A stretch of DNA of 28,568 nt from an uncultured Muribaculum sp. (GTDB lineage: Bacteria > Bacteroidota > Bacteroidia > Bacteroidales > Muribaculaceae): the NCBI GenBank assembly GCA_910589555.1, contig CAJUTE010000037.1, positions 1 through 28,568 of the forward strand. Direction: 5' to 3'. The position numbers were made by a program, and so were the translations under genes. Positions 1 through 7,951 of the stretch are shown here, piece after piece. Numbering within the stretch: position 1 is the stretch's first letter; each line of letters starts with the position of its first letter. Below the pieces are notes generated by a model. It had not been told where the DNA came from, did not search any database, and saw only the letters and a program-made list of their open reading frames with translations.

Positions 1-61
1 ATCTTCATTTTTGCAAAAGTCTCAAATGAAAATCTTAAGTTAATAGCATTGGGCTCTCACC

Positions 62-664
62 GTGGGTGCGTTGCTGGCAGTTGGAGCGGCTGTGAAAGCG
101 GAAGACAAAGTGACTGACGGCGCCCTTGCCGAAATCATTGATAAGAAGAAACCGGTGCGCGCGACGCCGCTCACACCTCCCGGAAGCCACAGCTATGAGA
201 ATTTCAGCCGCCGGTGTGTGTCATGCCAGCTATGTGTGAGCAATTGTCCTAACGGAGTTCTGCGACCGTCGGTTGATGCCGCTACGTTTATGCTGCCGGA
301 GATGAGCTATGAGCACGGGTATTGCCGTCCTGAGTGCAATAATTGCTCGTCGGTGTGCCCCGCCGGTGCTATCGAGCCTATCGATATCGCCGACAAGAGC
401 AGTATTCAGATCGGGCACGCGGTATGGATTAAGGAGAATTGCATTGCGGCTACTGACGGTGTGTCGTGTGGCAATTGCGCGCGGCATTGTCCTGTAGGTG
501 CCATAACCATGATATCCATGAATCCTGATGATGAGACTTCGCCCAAGGTTCCGGCAGTGAATACCGAGCGTTGCATAGGATGTGGCGCTTGCGAGAATTT
601 GTGCCCTGTGCGTCCTTTCAGCGCCATATATGTTGAGGGACACAAACATCATCGTACAGTCTAA
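62..664 (+). CDS. Polyferredoxin-like 4Fe-4S protein, C-terminal part (5' end missing)
   Basis: This is an electron-transfer protein fragment of 200 residues with four Cys clusters: CVSCQLCVSNCP, CRPECNNCSSVCP, a spaced set ending CGNCARHCP, and CIGCGACENLCP. It resembles the C-terminal half of the roughly 500-residue Bacteroidales 4Fe-4S membrane proteins that carry NapH-like helices ahead of the ferredoxin domain. Here the frame opens only at 47, after a TAG at 44-46. The sole start is GTG at 62, and the resulting N-terminus (GALLAVGAAVKA) looks like the middle of a hydrophobic export segment that lacks its usual basic residues. I therefore read it as 5'-truncated or cut at a junction near 45-60. 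It lies 16 bases before the aldo/keto reductase and probably shares its transcript, perhaps supplying electrons to it. The family match is from memory; the Cys motifs are visible. Confidence 0.8.
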   Translation: MGALLAVGAAVKAEDKVTDGALAEIIDKKKPVRATPLTPPGSHSYENFSRRCVSCQLCVSNCPNGVLRPSVDAATFMLPEMSYEHGYCRPECNNCSSVCPAGAIEPIDIADKSSIQIGHAVWIKENCIAATDGVSCGNCARHCPVGAITMISMNPDDETSPKVPAVNTERCIGCGACENLCPVRPFSAIYVEGHKHHRTV

Positions 665-680
665 ACCCCCAATTTTGATT

Positions 681-2096
681 ATGAAAGAGAATCTGAATAT
701 TACGCGTCGAGGATTTCTACGTGTCGTAGGTGCCGGGGCTGCTGCGGCTGCTGTCACAGCCTGTGGCGGCAAAAAGCAGGGCAAGGATGCCGCGTCATCA
801 TCGCCGGTGTCGATGGCTTCGGGCGATACGGCTCAAGGTGAGATGACATATCGTGTCAATCAAAACACGGGCGACAAAGTGTCCATTCTCGGATACGGTT
901 GTATGCGTTTTCCAAAGCTTGCCCCGGGCAAGGCTGCCGATAACGGTAACGATCTTGATCAGCAAGCCATAAATGAACTCATAGACTATGCCATGGAGCA
1001 TGGCGTGAATTATTATGACACGTCGCCGGCATATTGCAAGGGGTTTAGCGAGACGGCGCTCGGAATAGCGCTGAAGCGTTATCCGCGCGATAAATATTTT
1101 GTAGCCACCAAACTGTCCAATTTCGCTCCGGGAGTGTGGTCGAGGGAAAAGTCGATGAAGATGTACAATGATTCCTTCAAGAATCTGCAAGTCGATTATA
1201 TCGACTATATGCTGTTGCACGGCATAGGAATGGGAGGAATGGAGGCTTGGAATGGCAGATACATCGACAACGGAATGCTTGAACATCTGCTCAAGGAGCG
1301 TGAGAAAGGACGTATACGCAATCTCGGCTTTTCTTACCATGGCGATGTGGAGGTGTTTGACCATCTTCTCGCGATGCAGGACAAAGGAGAGATCAAGTGG
1401 GACTTTGCCCAGATTCAGCTTAACTATATCGACTGGCGCCATGCCAAGGAGGTGAATAAGCGCAACACTGATGCTGAATATCTATATGATGAACTTACCA
1501 AACGCGGAATCCCGGTGGTGGTGATGGAGCCGCTCCTCGGAGGACGGTTGGCGCAGGTGAACAATCATATTATGGAGAATTATAAGAGCCGCCGTCCTGA
1601 TGACAGCGTGGCGGCGTGGGCTTTCCGCTTTGCCGGCACTCCTGAGAATATTCTCACGGTGCTGAGCGGAATGACTTATATGGAGCATCTTCAGGACAAT
1701 CTGCACACCTATTCTCCGCTCGTTCCATGCACCGAGGAGGAGCTTGCCATGCTCGAGACGTCGGCGCAGCTCATCCTTAATTATCCCACGGTGCCATGTA
1801 CTGACTGCAAGTATTGTATGCCGTGTCCTTACGGGCTCGATATTCCCGCAATTTTCGCCCATTATAATAAGTGCATAAATGAAGGCAATGTGCCCGAAGG
1901 TGATCAGGATCCCAATTATCGTAAAGCGCGTCAGGCTTTTTTGGTGGGATATGACCGCAAGGTGCCGAAACTGCGTCAGGCTAACCACTGCATAGGGTGC
2001 GGAGAGTGCAAGCCTCATTGTCCGCAAGGCATCGACATACCTTCGCGTATGGCATCGATCGACAAGTTTGTAGAGCAGCTGAAGCAGCATAAGTAA
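681..2096 (+). CDS. Tat-exported aldo/keto reductase with C-terminal Fe-S domain
   Basis: Probable oxidoreductase of 471 residues. The ATG at 681 is chosen because it gives a twin-arginine signal (NITRRGFLRVVG, Arg9-Arg10), a hydrophobic stretch and a lipobox-like TAC at Cys28; an upstream in-frame start at 582 would bury this signal and overlap the ferredoxin gene. The aldo/keto reductase barrel spans about 60-345, with the expected tetrad visible as Asp113, Tyr118, Lys144 and His180. The C-terminus adds two Cys groups, Cys373/376/379/382 and Cys437/440/443 with Cys447-Pro, typical of the COG1453-type ferredoxin-fused reductases. The Tat signal implies folding with cofactor before export to the periplasm. 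The substrate is unknown. It follows the ferredoxin gene by 16 bases and is followed by a strong hairpin. Confidence 0.9.
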   Translation: MKENLNITRRGFLRVVGAGAAAAAVTACGGKKQGKDAASSSPVSMASGDTAQGEMTYRVNQNTGDKVSILGYGCMRFPKLAPGKAADNGNDLDQQAINELIDYAMEHGVNYYDTSPAYCKGFSETALGIALKRYPRDKYFVATKLSNFAPGVWSREKSMKMYNDSFKNLQVDYIDYMLLHGIGMGGMEAWNGRYIDNGMLEHLLKEREKGRIRNLGFSYHGDVEVFDHLLAMQDKGEIKWDFAQIQLNYIDWRHAKEVNKRNTDAEYLYDELTKRGIPVVVMEPLLGGRLAQVNNHIMENYKSRRPDDSVAAWAFRFAGTPENILTVLSGMTYMEHLQDNLHTYSPLVPCTEEELAMLETSAQLILNYPTVPCTDCKYCMPCPYGLDIPAIFAHYNKCINEGNVPEGDQDPNYRKARQAFLVGYDRKVPKLRQANHCIGCGECKPHCPQGIDIPSRMASIDKFVEQLKQHK

Positions 2097-2110
2097 AATG
2101 TCGTTTTGTC

Positions 2111-2142
2111 CTCCCCGGCTTGCTGTTCATTAAGCCGGGGAG
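2111..2142 (+). terminator. Strong hairpin after the aldo/keto reductase gene
   Basis: A perfect 11-bp inverted repeat (CTCCCCGGCTT / AAGCCGGGGAG) encloses a 10-base loop, 14 bases after the reductase stop. There is no long T-run, so it is a hairpin terminator or 3' stabiliser rather than a textbook intrinsic terminator. Bases 2143-2274 to the end of the convergent gene hold nothing else I recognise. Confidence 0.7.
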
Positions 2143-2274
2143 CTACGCATTTCCTTGGCACGAGCCCCGAACACTACATCGCGGCTGTGTCGCTCCTGTC
2201 ATCAACGCAAGAGCCTGATTGTCCTCTTTTTGATGCTATTTGAGGTTCTTTTTCAATTACATCAATATAAGTGA

Positions 2275-3411
2275 TCAATCATCAAATGAATATAAGACTA
2301 TCACAGGATTTGATTCTTCATTCAACGAGTCTATCGGTGTAGGAATATTGTTAATTTCACAATGTTCAACTATATTTTCAGCGGAAACCACAGTTGCAAC
2401 AATTTTTCCGTCGCTGTATTCCACAGCCGATGGAAAGAGAGAGAAAATACCCGATTCTTCACTCACGATTGGACCTTCTAAAAGAGTGCCACGCCCATTT
2501 TTTACATTCCATATCAAAGCATTGCGTGTCATACCCAAAATAAGGTAATCGCCGGTTGCACATAGAGTCATGATGGGACTCGATTTAGCTTTCAAAACAT
2601 CCTTGAAAATTGTCGAATAGTCACCTTCAGAAGGGACTTTATTCCTAAATATTCCACTGACAGAGAATGCTGTTGACATTTTTCCGGTTTCGAAATCGTA
2701 ACATTTTATTTCGCCGGAAAGTGGAGTCAAGGCATAGATGTTCTTGCCATCTGTCGACATAGATTTCATTGCCCATTCATAACTGCCGTTGCTGCTGTAA
2801 TCGGTGGCCTCTACGGCATTAAGCACCTTAGGATCGGCAGGATTCCATAATCCATAAAGTGGAACATCCTTCTTAAACGAGATGGCATTTGCCACAAGAA
2901 AACTCCCATTGCCTATCGGTGTCATTGCCATAGCAAATTTCAAGCAATCAACGTCTATGATATCCTCTATCCATTCTCCATCGGTGGAATAAACACATAT
3001 CTTATTTTGATTGCCAGATATGATATAGACTTTACCATCAGCAATACCGAAAATATTAATTGCTTGATATTCACCTGGACCATTTCCTTGCCCGCCAATA
3101 CTGCACAAGAATTTTCCGTTACGGTCAAATTTGTAGAGATTCGTACGCTTTGATACCAAAAACCAGTTGCCATCCTCGCAAGTTATGTGCGACACGGAGC
3201 CGACAAGGCACTCATCGGTGGTTTCAAGCACGATAAATTCCGTGGATTCAATTTTCAGCCCCACATCATTTAAATCATTCTGCGAGCATTGCTCTATATC
3301 GAGATTTTTAATATCTAACGATGTGCCGTCAGCATTTTTACATGACGCAACAGTGATACTCATGCAAATAACAGCAATGATGCCAACACGGCATAAATCA
3401 CAAATATACAT
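2275..3411 (-). CDS. 6-bladed beta-propeller lipoprotein (third of three paralogues)
   Basis: 378-residue predicted lipoprotein of the Bacteroidales 6-bladed beta-propeller (NHL-like, DUF5128-type) family. A hydrophobic segment ends in the lipobox VASC at Cys25. Propeller-like repeats follow, including FDRNGKFLCSIGGQGNGPGEY, which is split here only by its natural blade turn, and VYSTDGEWIEDI; the GxGPGEY turn is a family hallmark also seen in the next paralogue. Function is unknown, probably surface or periplasmic ligand binding. The N-terminus MYICDLCRV is odd for a signal peptide (one Arg, an Asp and two Cys). An overlapping frame starting with ATG at 3434 encodes a better-looking signal segment before stopping, so a small frameshift is possible. 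It is the last gene of the leftward operon, 95 bases after its paralogue, with a hairpin between them. Confidence 0.8.
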   Translation of the reverse strand: MYICDLCRVGIIAVICMSITVASCKNADGTSLDIKNLDIEQCSQNDLNDVGLKIESTEFIVLETTDECLVGSVSHITCEDGNWFLVSKRTNLYKFDRNGKFLCSIGGQGNGPGEYQAINIFGIADGKVYIISGNQNKICVYSTDGEWIEDIIDVDCLKFAMAMTPIGNGSFLVANAISFKKDVPLYGLWNPADPKVLNAVEATDYSSNGSYEWAMKSMSTDGKNIYALTPLSGEIKCYDFETGKMSTAFSVSGIFRNKVPSEGDYSTIFKDVLKAKSSPIMTLCATGDYLILGMTRNALIWNVKNGRGTLLEGPIVSEESGIFSLFPSAVEYSDGKIVATVVSAENIVEHCEINNIPTPIDSLNEESNPVIVLYSFDD

Positions 3412-3444
3412 ATCAGTTTAAAATTGCTATTCATGGTTATATAC

Positions 3445-3478
3445 GCCATCCATTCAGGTAATGAACTGAATGAATGGC
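3445..3478 (-). terminator. Intercistronic hairpin between two propeller genes
   Basis: A 13-bp stem (GCCATCCATTCAG / CTGAATGAATGGC, one G-U wobble in the leftward RNA) with an 8-base loop lies in the 95-base gap between the second and third propeller genes. No T-run follows in the leftward direction. It may attenuate transcription or protect the upstream message; its role is not shown. Confidence 0.45.
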
Positions 3479-3506
3479 ATCCATAACTAAGAGTTTAGCG
3501 TTTAAG

Positions 3507-4661
3507 CTATTGATTTCTCAAATTATATTTAACCAGAACCGGATTGTCCTCTTCTGTTATCTGTGAGGCGATTTCATGCAATACAGAATGCTCACCGGGA
3601 GCCTTGTCATATTCCGCCAAGACTTTTGCATTCGGTGCTTGTAATATCGACAAAAAGAACCTCTGATTTTTATCGGATGTATCATAAGCATACTCCGACA
3701 CAGGCATTCCGTTTTTATCCAATCTCATAGCACCTTGGTGCAAAACGCCTGTTTTATCGGCAATTACCATTATAGGCAACGCATTTTCCGATGTATAAGA
3801 AAACATCAGAGTGTCGCCCCAATTATAGAACGCATGGATATTTTTAGGCATATTTCCTTCCAAAATCGCATCTGCTGTCGCCTTGTCAGCATCAAGGGCT
3901 ACACTTCTGTCGCCAAGGTTTATTTTTGCGTATGGAGCCAATTCTCCATTTTGGGGATTAACCGTATATATGGTATCATTCAATGGAAAATAAGTGAATA
4001 TCTTATTTCCATATTCAAAAAAATTATTTCCTCCTGTAGAAAATGTGTAGCTGTGTCCACATAAATGCCGGTTGAATGGAACAGCTTCAACCATATCGCC
4101 TCCGCGTGCAGGCTTGAACTTATAGGAATAGGGCTTGTCGCTTGAGCCATCGGCATAGCCTAAACCGACATTCAACGCTACTCCATCGGGCAGTATTTTA
4201 AAACCGTTACATTTCGGCACTTCAATTGTTTCGAGTAATTCATCATCAAGGCTATACACATAAATCATGCCCTTCATCCCATCCAAGAGATGCAATTTTC
4301 CATCATATATATCAAAGTCGTACAAACGAGCATATTCTCCGGGACCCTCGCCAAGATGCTTATATTCTCGACAGAAAGTTCCATCAGCATTGAATACGAG
4401 AATTCGCTTACTGCCATCGTTGATATAAATACGATCGCCATTGAAGTGGATTTTGTAGCACCTTGAAATCATGGAACTATCGTTGGTTTCAAGCAGAATA
4501 TACTCGTCAAACTCAAATATAGAATCGAATGGCAATACTGCGTTTCCATCGTATTTTGTGCAGTCAATAGTCAGAAAATCGGATGATTCGCCATTCGATT
4601 TATGCGATTTGCATCCACTCAGCATAAAAACTGCAGCAAGCAAGAATGATATTTTTTTCAT
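3507..4661 (-). CDS. 6-bladed beta-propeller lipoprotein (second of three paralogues)
   Basis: 384-residue predicted lipoprotein. The start MKKISFLLAAVFMLSGC gives a classic signal peptide with lipobox LSGC at Cys17, followed by a Ser/Asn-rich linker. Blade-like segments include RILVFNADGTFCREY, then LGEGPGEYARLYDFDIYDG and MIYVYSLDDELLETI, the same blade grammar as the neighbouring paralogues. The family is common in Bacteroidales; no catalytic residues are evident and the role is unknown. It lies 43 bases after the small secreted protein gene and is read from the same leftward operon. Its base composition, like that of its paralogues, is more AT-rich than the reductase and efflux genes of the window. 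Confidence 0.85.
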   Translation of the reverse strand: MKKISFLLAAVFMLSGCKSHKSNGESSDFLTIDCTKYDGNAVLPFDSIFEFDEYILLETNDSSMISRCYKIHFNGDRIYINDGSKRILVFNADGTFCREYKHLGEGPGEYARLYDFDIYDGKLHLLDGMKGMIYVYSLDDELLETIEVPKCNGFKILPDGVALNVGLGYADGSSDKPYSYKFKPARGGDMVEAVPFNRHLCGHSYTFSTGGNNFFEYGNKIFTYFPLNDTIYTVNPQNGELAPYAKINLGDRSVALDADKATADAILEGNMPKNIHAFYNWGDTLMFSYTSENALPIMVIADKTGVLHQGAMRLDKNGMPVSEYAYDTSDKNQRFFLSILQAPNAKVLAEYDKAPGEHSVLHEIASQITEEDNPVLVKYNLRNQ

Positions 4662-4704
4662 TGGTCTCGATTTTTTTGATGACTTTTTTCAGAAGCAATA
4701 AATG

Positions 4705-4974
4705 CTATTTACGCTTCTTCTTTTCTATATTGGAAAAGATTTTTTCCGGAACCGACAGGAATATGGTGTCGTTTCTGACTGATATTTCTGATATCTCCGT
4801 TGGTTTAATCTGCTTCATCTCAGCATTGGATATAGGCAGTTGCTTGCTGCCATGCTGAATCACATAGACCTCTTTTGTTGCTGTTTTTGTTCCCTTTTTG
4901 TCAGTTGCGGGATTTCCACCCCATATATATAGGGAAGAAAACATAGCTGCTAAAATGATAATGAATCGTGTCAT
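4705..4974 (-). CDS. Small secreted protein, unknown function
   Basis: 89-residue protein with an N-terminal signal peptide (MTRFIIILAAMFSSLYIWGG) and a short basic mature part of about 65 residues ending NIEKKKRK. No domain is recognised. It sits 12 bases downstream of one propeller lipoprotein gene and 43 bases upstream of another, inside the leftward operon, so it is probably co-expressed with them and could be a partner or ligand of a propeller protein (inference from position only). The tight spacing and the export signal support a real gene despite its small size. Confidence 0.65.
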   Translation of the reverse strand: MTRFIIILAAMFSSLYIWGGNPATDKKGTKTATKEVYVIQHGSKQLPISNAEMKQIKPTEISEISVRNDTIFLSVPEKIFSNIEKKKRK

Positions 4975-4986
4975 ACTGTATAAAAT

Positions 4987-6048
4987 TTATTCAAGAGTAT
5001 ATTTCACCACGGCACCCTCTTCATTTCTTTTTATCAGCCCATAGAGAGTGCTGTCATCTTCCGAAGCCGAGATACTGAAAAGCCGATCGTTGACGCGGTA
5101 TCCGGCAACCAATTCTCCATCCCAATTGAGTTTAAGGATGGTCTTGGGCTTCTTTACGCCTTCATCAATCTCCGCCTGTGTGCGTCCGTCATATAATAGA
5201 TAGACATGGTTGGGTGTGGCTGAAAGGCGTTTGTAATTGCATATATCGTTATCATCCGATTTCAACACTGTGACATATTGGTTCGGCTTTTCAGTCTTGG
5301 CTTTAGGACTGAAAGTGAAGCGTTCATTAATCACTTTAGGATTGTCGCCGGTCATGTCGTAGAATGCAAGCCAATCGCTGTAAGCTCCTGCTGCGACAAG
5401 GCGTGTGCCTTGGGGATTAGCGATTATTCTGAATTGATTGATGAGACCGAAAGAAATTTTGTCCCGTATGCCGGTAGTGTCGCCGGGATATTCCCCGAAT
5501 GTTTGCAGTAGTGTGCCATCGGAATCAACCAAAGCCAGCAATTTGTTACCGAATACTCCTTCAGTTACAAATTTGGATCCTAAAGGTGTCACTTCGCCAC
5601 CACGAATAGGCATAAAGTCTACCGTTGAAACGATGGTGTTTGAATCAAGTGAGATTTTATCGGAAGAAATCTTGAAAGTCCAAGCTTTTTTCTGTTGAGA
5701 ATCATTTAATAACAGACTTTCAGTGAGCGGATTGTAATAACAGTTTCTTGTGTTTATAAATTCAAACGGACCCTGACCTTTGCGTGCGATATATTGAGGA
5801 GTCTTGACATCAAGATTTGAATAATAGGCAAGAAAGCAGGTGTCGTTGTAATCATGGATCAATACCCCATTCTTGACGGCTAAGATATCCTGTGGATTAA
5901 GAATATCGGCATCAGTAAGAATTTCCTCGCCTGTAATAATCGGAAACGATGAGTAGTCAAATGTTTCTTTGGTTGATGATGGTTTGGAGCAAGAGGTGAT
6001 CATTGCAAAAACCGCAGTAAGCCCAATAAAAAGAGATAATCTGTTCAT
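4987..6048 (-). CDS. 6-bladed beta-propeller lipoprotein (first of three paralogues)
   Basis: 353-residue predicted lipoprotein, first gene of the leftward propeller operon. The start at 6048 (MNRLSLFIGLTAVFAM) is preferred over the in-frame ATG at 6099: it yields a clean signal peptide with lipobox ITSC, and the -7 box at 6068-6075 lies between the two candidates, so a transcript begun there would lack the upstream one. Blade-like segments include the GQGPFEF turn, QGTRLVAAGAYSDWLAFYD and TILKLNWDGELVAGY. The function is unknown, as for most of this family. The gene is followed after 12 bases by the small secreted protein gene. Expression is likely governed by the palindromic element at 6099-6158. 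Confidence 0.85.
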   Translation of the reverse strand: MNRLSLFIGLTAVFAMITSCSKPSSTKETFDYSSFPIITGEEILTDADILNPQDILAVKNGVLIHDYNDTCFLAYYSNLDVKTPQYIARKGQGPFEFINTRNCYYNPLTESLLLNDSQQKKAWTFKISSDKISLDSNTIVSTVDFMPIRGGEVTPLGSKFVTEGVFGNKLLALVDSDGTLLQTFGEYPGDTTGIRDKISFGLINQFRIIANPQGTRLVAAGAYSDWLAFYDMTGDNPKVINERFTFSPKAKTEKPNQYVTVLKSDDNDICNYKRLSATPNHVYLLYDGRTQAEIDEGVKKPKTILKLNWDGELVAGYRVNDRLFSISASEDDSTLYGLIKRNEEGAVVKYTLE

Positions 6049-6067
6049 GTTTTGTAGGTTTAATCTA

Positions 6068-6100
6068 CAAATGTAAGGAAAAGGAGTGCTTAAATGCAAA
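6068..6100 (-). promoter_or_regulatory. Bacteroidetes-type promoter of the propeller operon
   Basis: Read leftward, TACATTTG (6068-6075) matches the TAnnTTTG -7 consensus, and TTTG (6097-6100) stands 21 bp upstream as the -33 box. It lies 20 bases before the chosen start of the first propeller gene. The -33 box overlaps the end of the shared palindromic element. Confidence 0.75.
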
Positions 6101-6158
6101 TATTTTAGTTCGGAAAAAGTGCGGAATTTTATTTCCGTACTTTTTCCACTCTTTTTCT
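6099..6158 (-). promoter_or_regulatory. Palindromic element, copy A (putative operator)
   Basis: Contains an inverted repeat of GGAAAAAGTGCGGAA (6112-6126) and TTCCGTACTTTTTCC (6133-6147), one mismatch, with a 6-base loop. The outer flank, read leftward, is CCGAACTAAAATATT. A near-identical copy lies in opposite orientation at 15741-15799. Relative to the downstream gene both copies have the same orientation and end exactly 23 bp before the -7 box. The rest of the gap 6159-6260 is AT-rich without recognised features. Confidence 0.65.
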
Positions 6159-6260
6159 ACATAGACAATGATTTATATTTTAAAGTGTTAAATAATTGAT
6201 TATCAAGTGTAGTTATTTATATTCGATTAATATTTCCGGCGTGACACTGATGGTGATAAA

Positions 6261-7103
6261 TCAGATAGTTGTTATATGAGGAGCTATTTCCGGATCGTGG
6301 CAAGCGAAAGAGTCGATACAGTTTGGAGCTTCGCTGACTGATTTTATCCATTTGAGTGATTTTAGCGCGGACTTCTTATCTTCGCAGATGCCCGGTAATA
6401 TCAGCTCTTTCCATGAGCGTGTGGCATATCCGCCGTCGGAGAAATACATAGCCGTCTTGCCATTGTTGCTAACAAGGGTTGCAAAAAGACCTTTGCTATG
6501 TCCTGGTATATGCACGAGTTGCACTGAGCCATCGCCGATCAGATCGTAAGATTCTCCTACGGGACCGAGCCTGCTCTTGGTGTATTGGAAGGCAGTGATA
6601 CCGGTGTCTTTCCAAAGCGATGGTGTGTAGCGTGTGTGCGATTCAATCCATGTGGTGGCACTTGCAATCTCATCCTCTGATGTCATTATATGCTTGGCTC
6701 CAACCAGTTCTCGCAGACCGCCCACATGGTCGCAGTCGAGGTGTGACAGAACGACAAAATCCAAATCTTCGGGCATTACACCCATACCGGCAAGTTGCTC
6801 GGAAGCGGTCATACCTTTTTCTACATAACCCTCGCTGACGTGCACAAGCATTTTGCCTAACTGTGTAGCCTGCGCTTTGTTGTCAAGCACTCCGGCTGGT
6901 GACATCAGACGGTTCCACCCTGTGTCAACGAGAATTTTTGCTTTTGGATGCTCTATATACACGCAGGTTACGGGAAGCCATATTTTGTCTTTCTTCGGGA
7001 GAAACAATCCCGAAGCCTTGATGATGTTGCCATCCCCAAAAGGAAGGGATGGCGAGACGCGAACCCGCCCGCAGTGGAGCAAGCGTATCTTTATCTCACT
7101 CAT
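6261..7103 (-). CDS. Metallo-beta-lactamase-fold hydrolase, N-acyl homoserine lactonase-like
   Basis: 280-residue cytoplasmic metal-dependent hydrolase with no signal peptide. The MBL core is visible: VVLSHLDCDHVGG gives His121, Asp123, Asp125 and His126; GHSKG gives His202; FSDGG gives Asp223; and CHDPE gives His269 near the end. The layout and length fit the AHL-lactonase (AiiA/AttM-like) family, but the second His of the HxHxDH motif is Asp (HxDxDH), which I believe occurs in a gut-bacterial subfamily. A lactone or related ester is the likely substrate; true acyl-homoserine lactone activity is not established. It starts 5 bases after the stop of the flavoprotein gene, so the two form an operon. 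Confidence 0.8.
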   Translation of the reverse strand: MSEIKIRLLHCGRVRVSPSLPFGDGNIIKASGLFLPKKDKIWLPVTCVYIEHPKAKILVDTGWNRLMSPAGVLDNKAQATQLGKMLVHVSEGYVEKGMTASEQLAGMGVMPEDLDFVVLSHLDCDHVGGLRELVGAKHIMTSEDEIASATTWIESHTRYTPSLWKDTGITAFQYTKSRLGPVGESYDLIGDGSVQLVHIPGHSKGLFATLVSNNGKTAMYFSDGGYATRSWKELILPGICEDKKSALKSLKWIKSVSEAPNCIDSFACHDPEIAPHITTI

Positions 7104-7108
7104 ATAGG

Positions 7109-7774
7109 TTATGCTTTAAGGAGTTTCCGGACGCAATTTGCTCCATTGTCAAATGCCGCTTTCAAATCCAGACTGAAATGTGTGTCGCGGTAATGACGTT
7201 TGTCAGCCTCATCAAAGTATTCTGATTCATATTTTGAATAATCGGTGAATTGGTAGGTGTTGTATGCCGTGACTCTCTCCACATTACATTTGTATGCCCA
7301 TCCAATTGTCGTCTCCATCTCGTCGCAGCGCGACAGATAGTTATGGTCAACAACATAATCCTCGGGAGCGTTCATGGTATACAGCATCGTGAACGCAACA
7401 GGATTCTCTATCATATTGCGTGGAGGGTTGCCATAGGTCATGACTGAGAATATCATCCTTTCCAACAGGCATTTTGTATATGCATTTATGTCGCCGAAAT
7501 AAATAGGTGCAGCGATTGCCACTGCATTGGCATGGCGGATGTCAGCAAGCAGGTCGTGGATTCCGTCATTGATGGGACACGTGCCGAAAAACCTGCCGCC
7601 TTTTAATTTACAGGCAAAGCAACTTCTGCAACCGGTGAAAGTGAGGTCGTAAAGGTTCACTATTTCAATGTCGGCTTCTTGGTAGACTGATTTTATTCCC
7701 TCTACCCAACTGTGAAGCAGCTTGTCGCAGTTCCATCCTTTGCGGGGACTACCGTTTATAGCGATTATCTTCAT
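7109..7774 (-). CDS. Flavodoxin-fold NAD(P)H-dependent FMN reductase family protein
   Basis: 221-residue cytoplasmic flavoprotein. The N-terminus MKIIAINGSPRKGWNCDKLL is the FMN phosphate-binding loop of the flavodoxin_2/iron-sulfur flavoprotein type. A Cys-rich segment, GCRSCFACKLKGG followed by GTCPINDG, resembles the compact cluster-binding motif of archaeal and anaerobe iron-sulfur flavoproteins, so one Fe-S cluster may be present. AIAAPIYFGDINAYTKCLLERM is the conserved stretch around the flavin ring. It is the first gene of a two-gene leftward operon with the MBL-fold hydrolase. I see no clear TAnnTTTG promoter within its upstream gap (7775-7951), which otherwise looks empty. Confidence 0.8.
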   Translation of the reverse strand: MKIIAINGSPRKGWNCDKLLHSWVEGIKSVYQEADIEIVNLYDLTFTGCRSCFACKLKGGRFFGTCPINDGIHDLLADIRHANAVAIAAPIYFGDINAYTKCLLERMIFSVMTYGNPPRNMIENPVAFTMLYTMNAPEDYVVDHNYLSRCDEMETTIGWAYKCNVERVTAYNTYQFTDYSKYESEYFDEADKRHYRDTHFSLDLKAAFDNGANCVRKLLKA

Positions 7775-7951
7775 GAGATTTTGTTTATTTATGATAACGT
7801 AAAGACAAGAATGTTGGTTTACGCACTTGCGATTTTGTTCTCAGGGCAATTAGTGGAGAAGTCGAGTGTGATGGATGATAATGCCGAGAAAGGTAAACTT
7901 CGTTGCCGGAAGACTATGTAATGAAGACTGATTTTATCGGAAGGCAATAGA

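Noticed and set aside
798..1442. 214-codon open frame on the - strand
   Set aside because: It is a shadow of the aldo/keto reductase gene, with no recognisable protein features.
6112..6147. Copy A palindrome as the terminator of the MBL-fold hydrolase gene
   Set aside because: No T-run follows, and the copy at 15741 has the same position relative to a promoter but no gene end close by; a regulatory role fits both.
6261..7103. Quorum-quenching enzyme with proven AHL activity
   Set aside because: Only the fold and metal ligands are visible; the HxDxDH variant and the lack of context do not establish the substrate.
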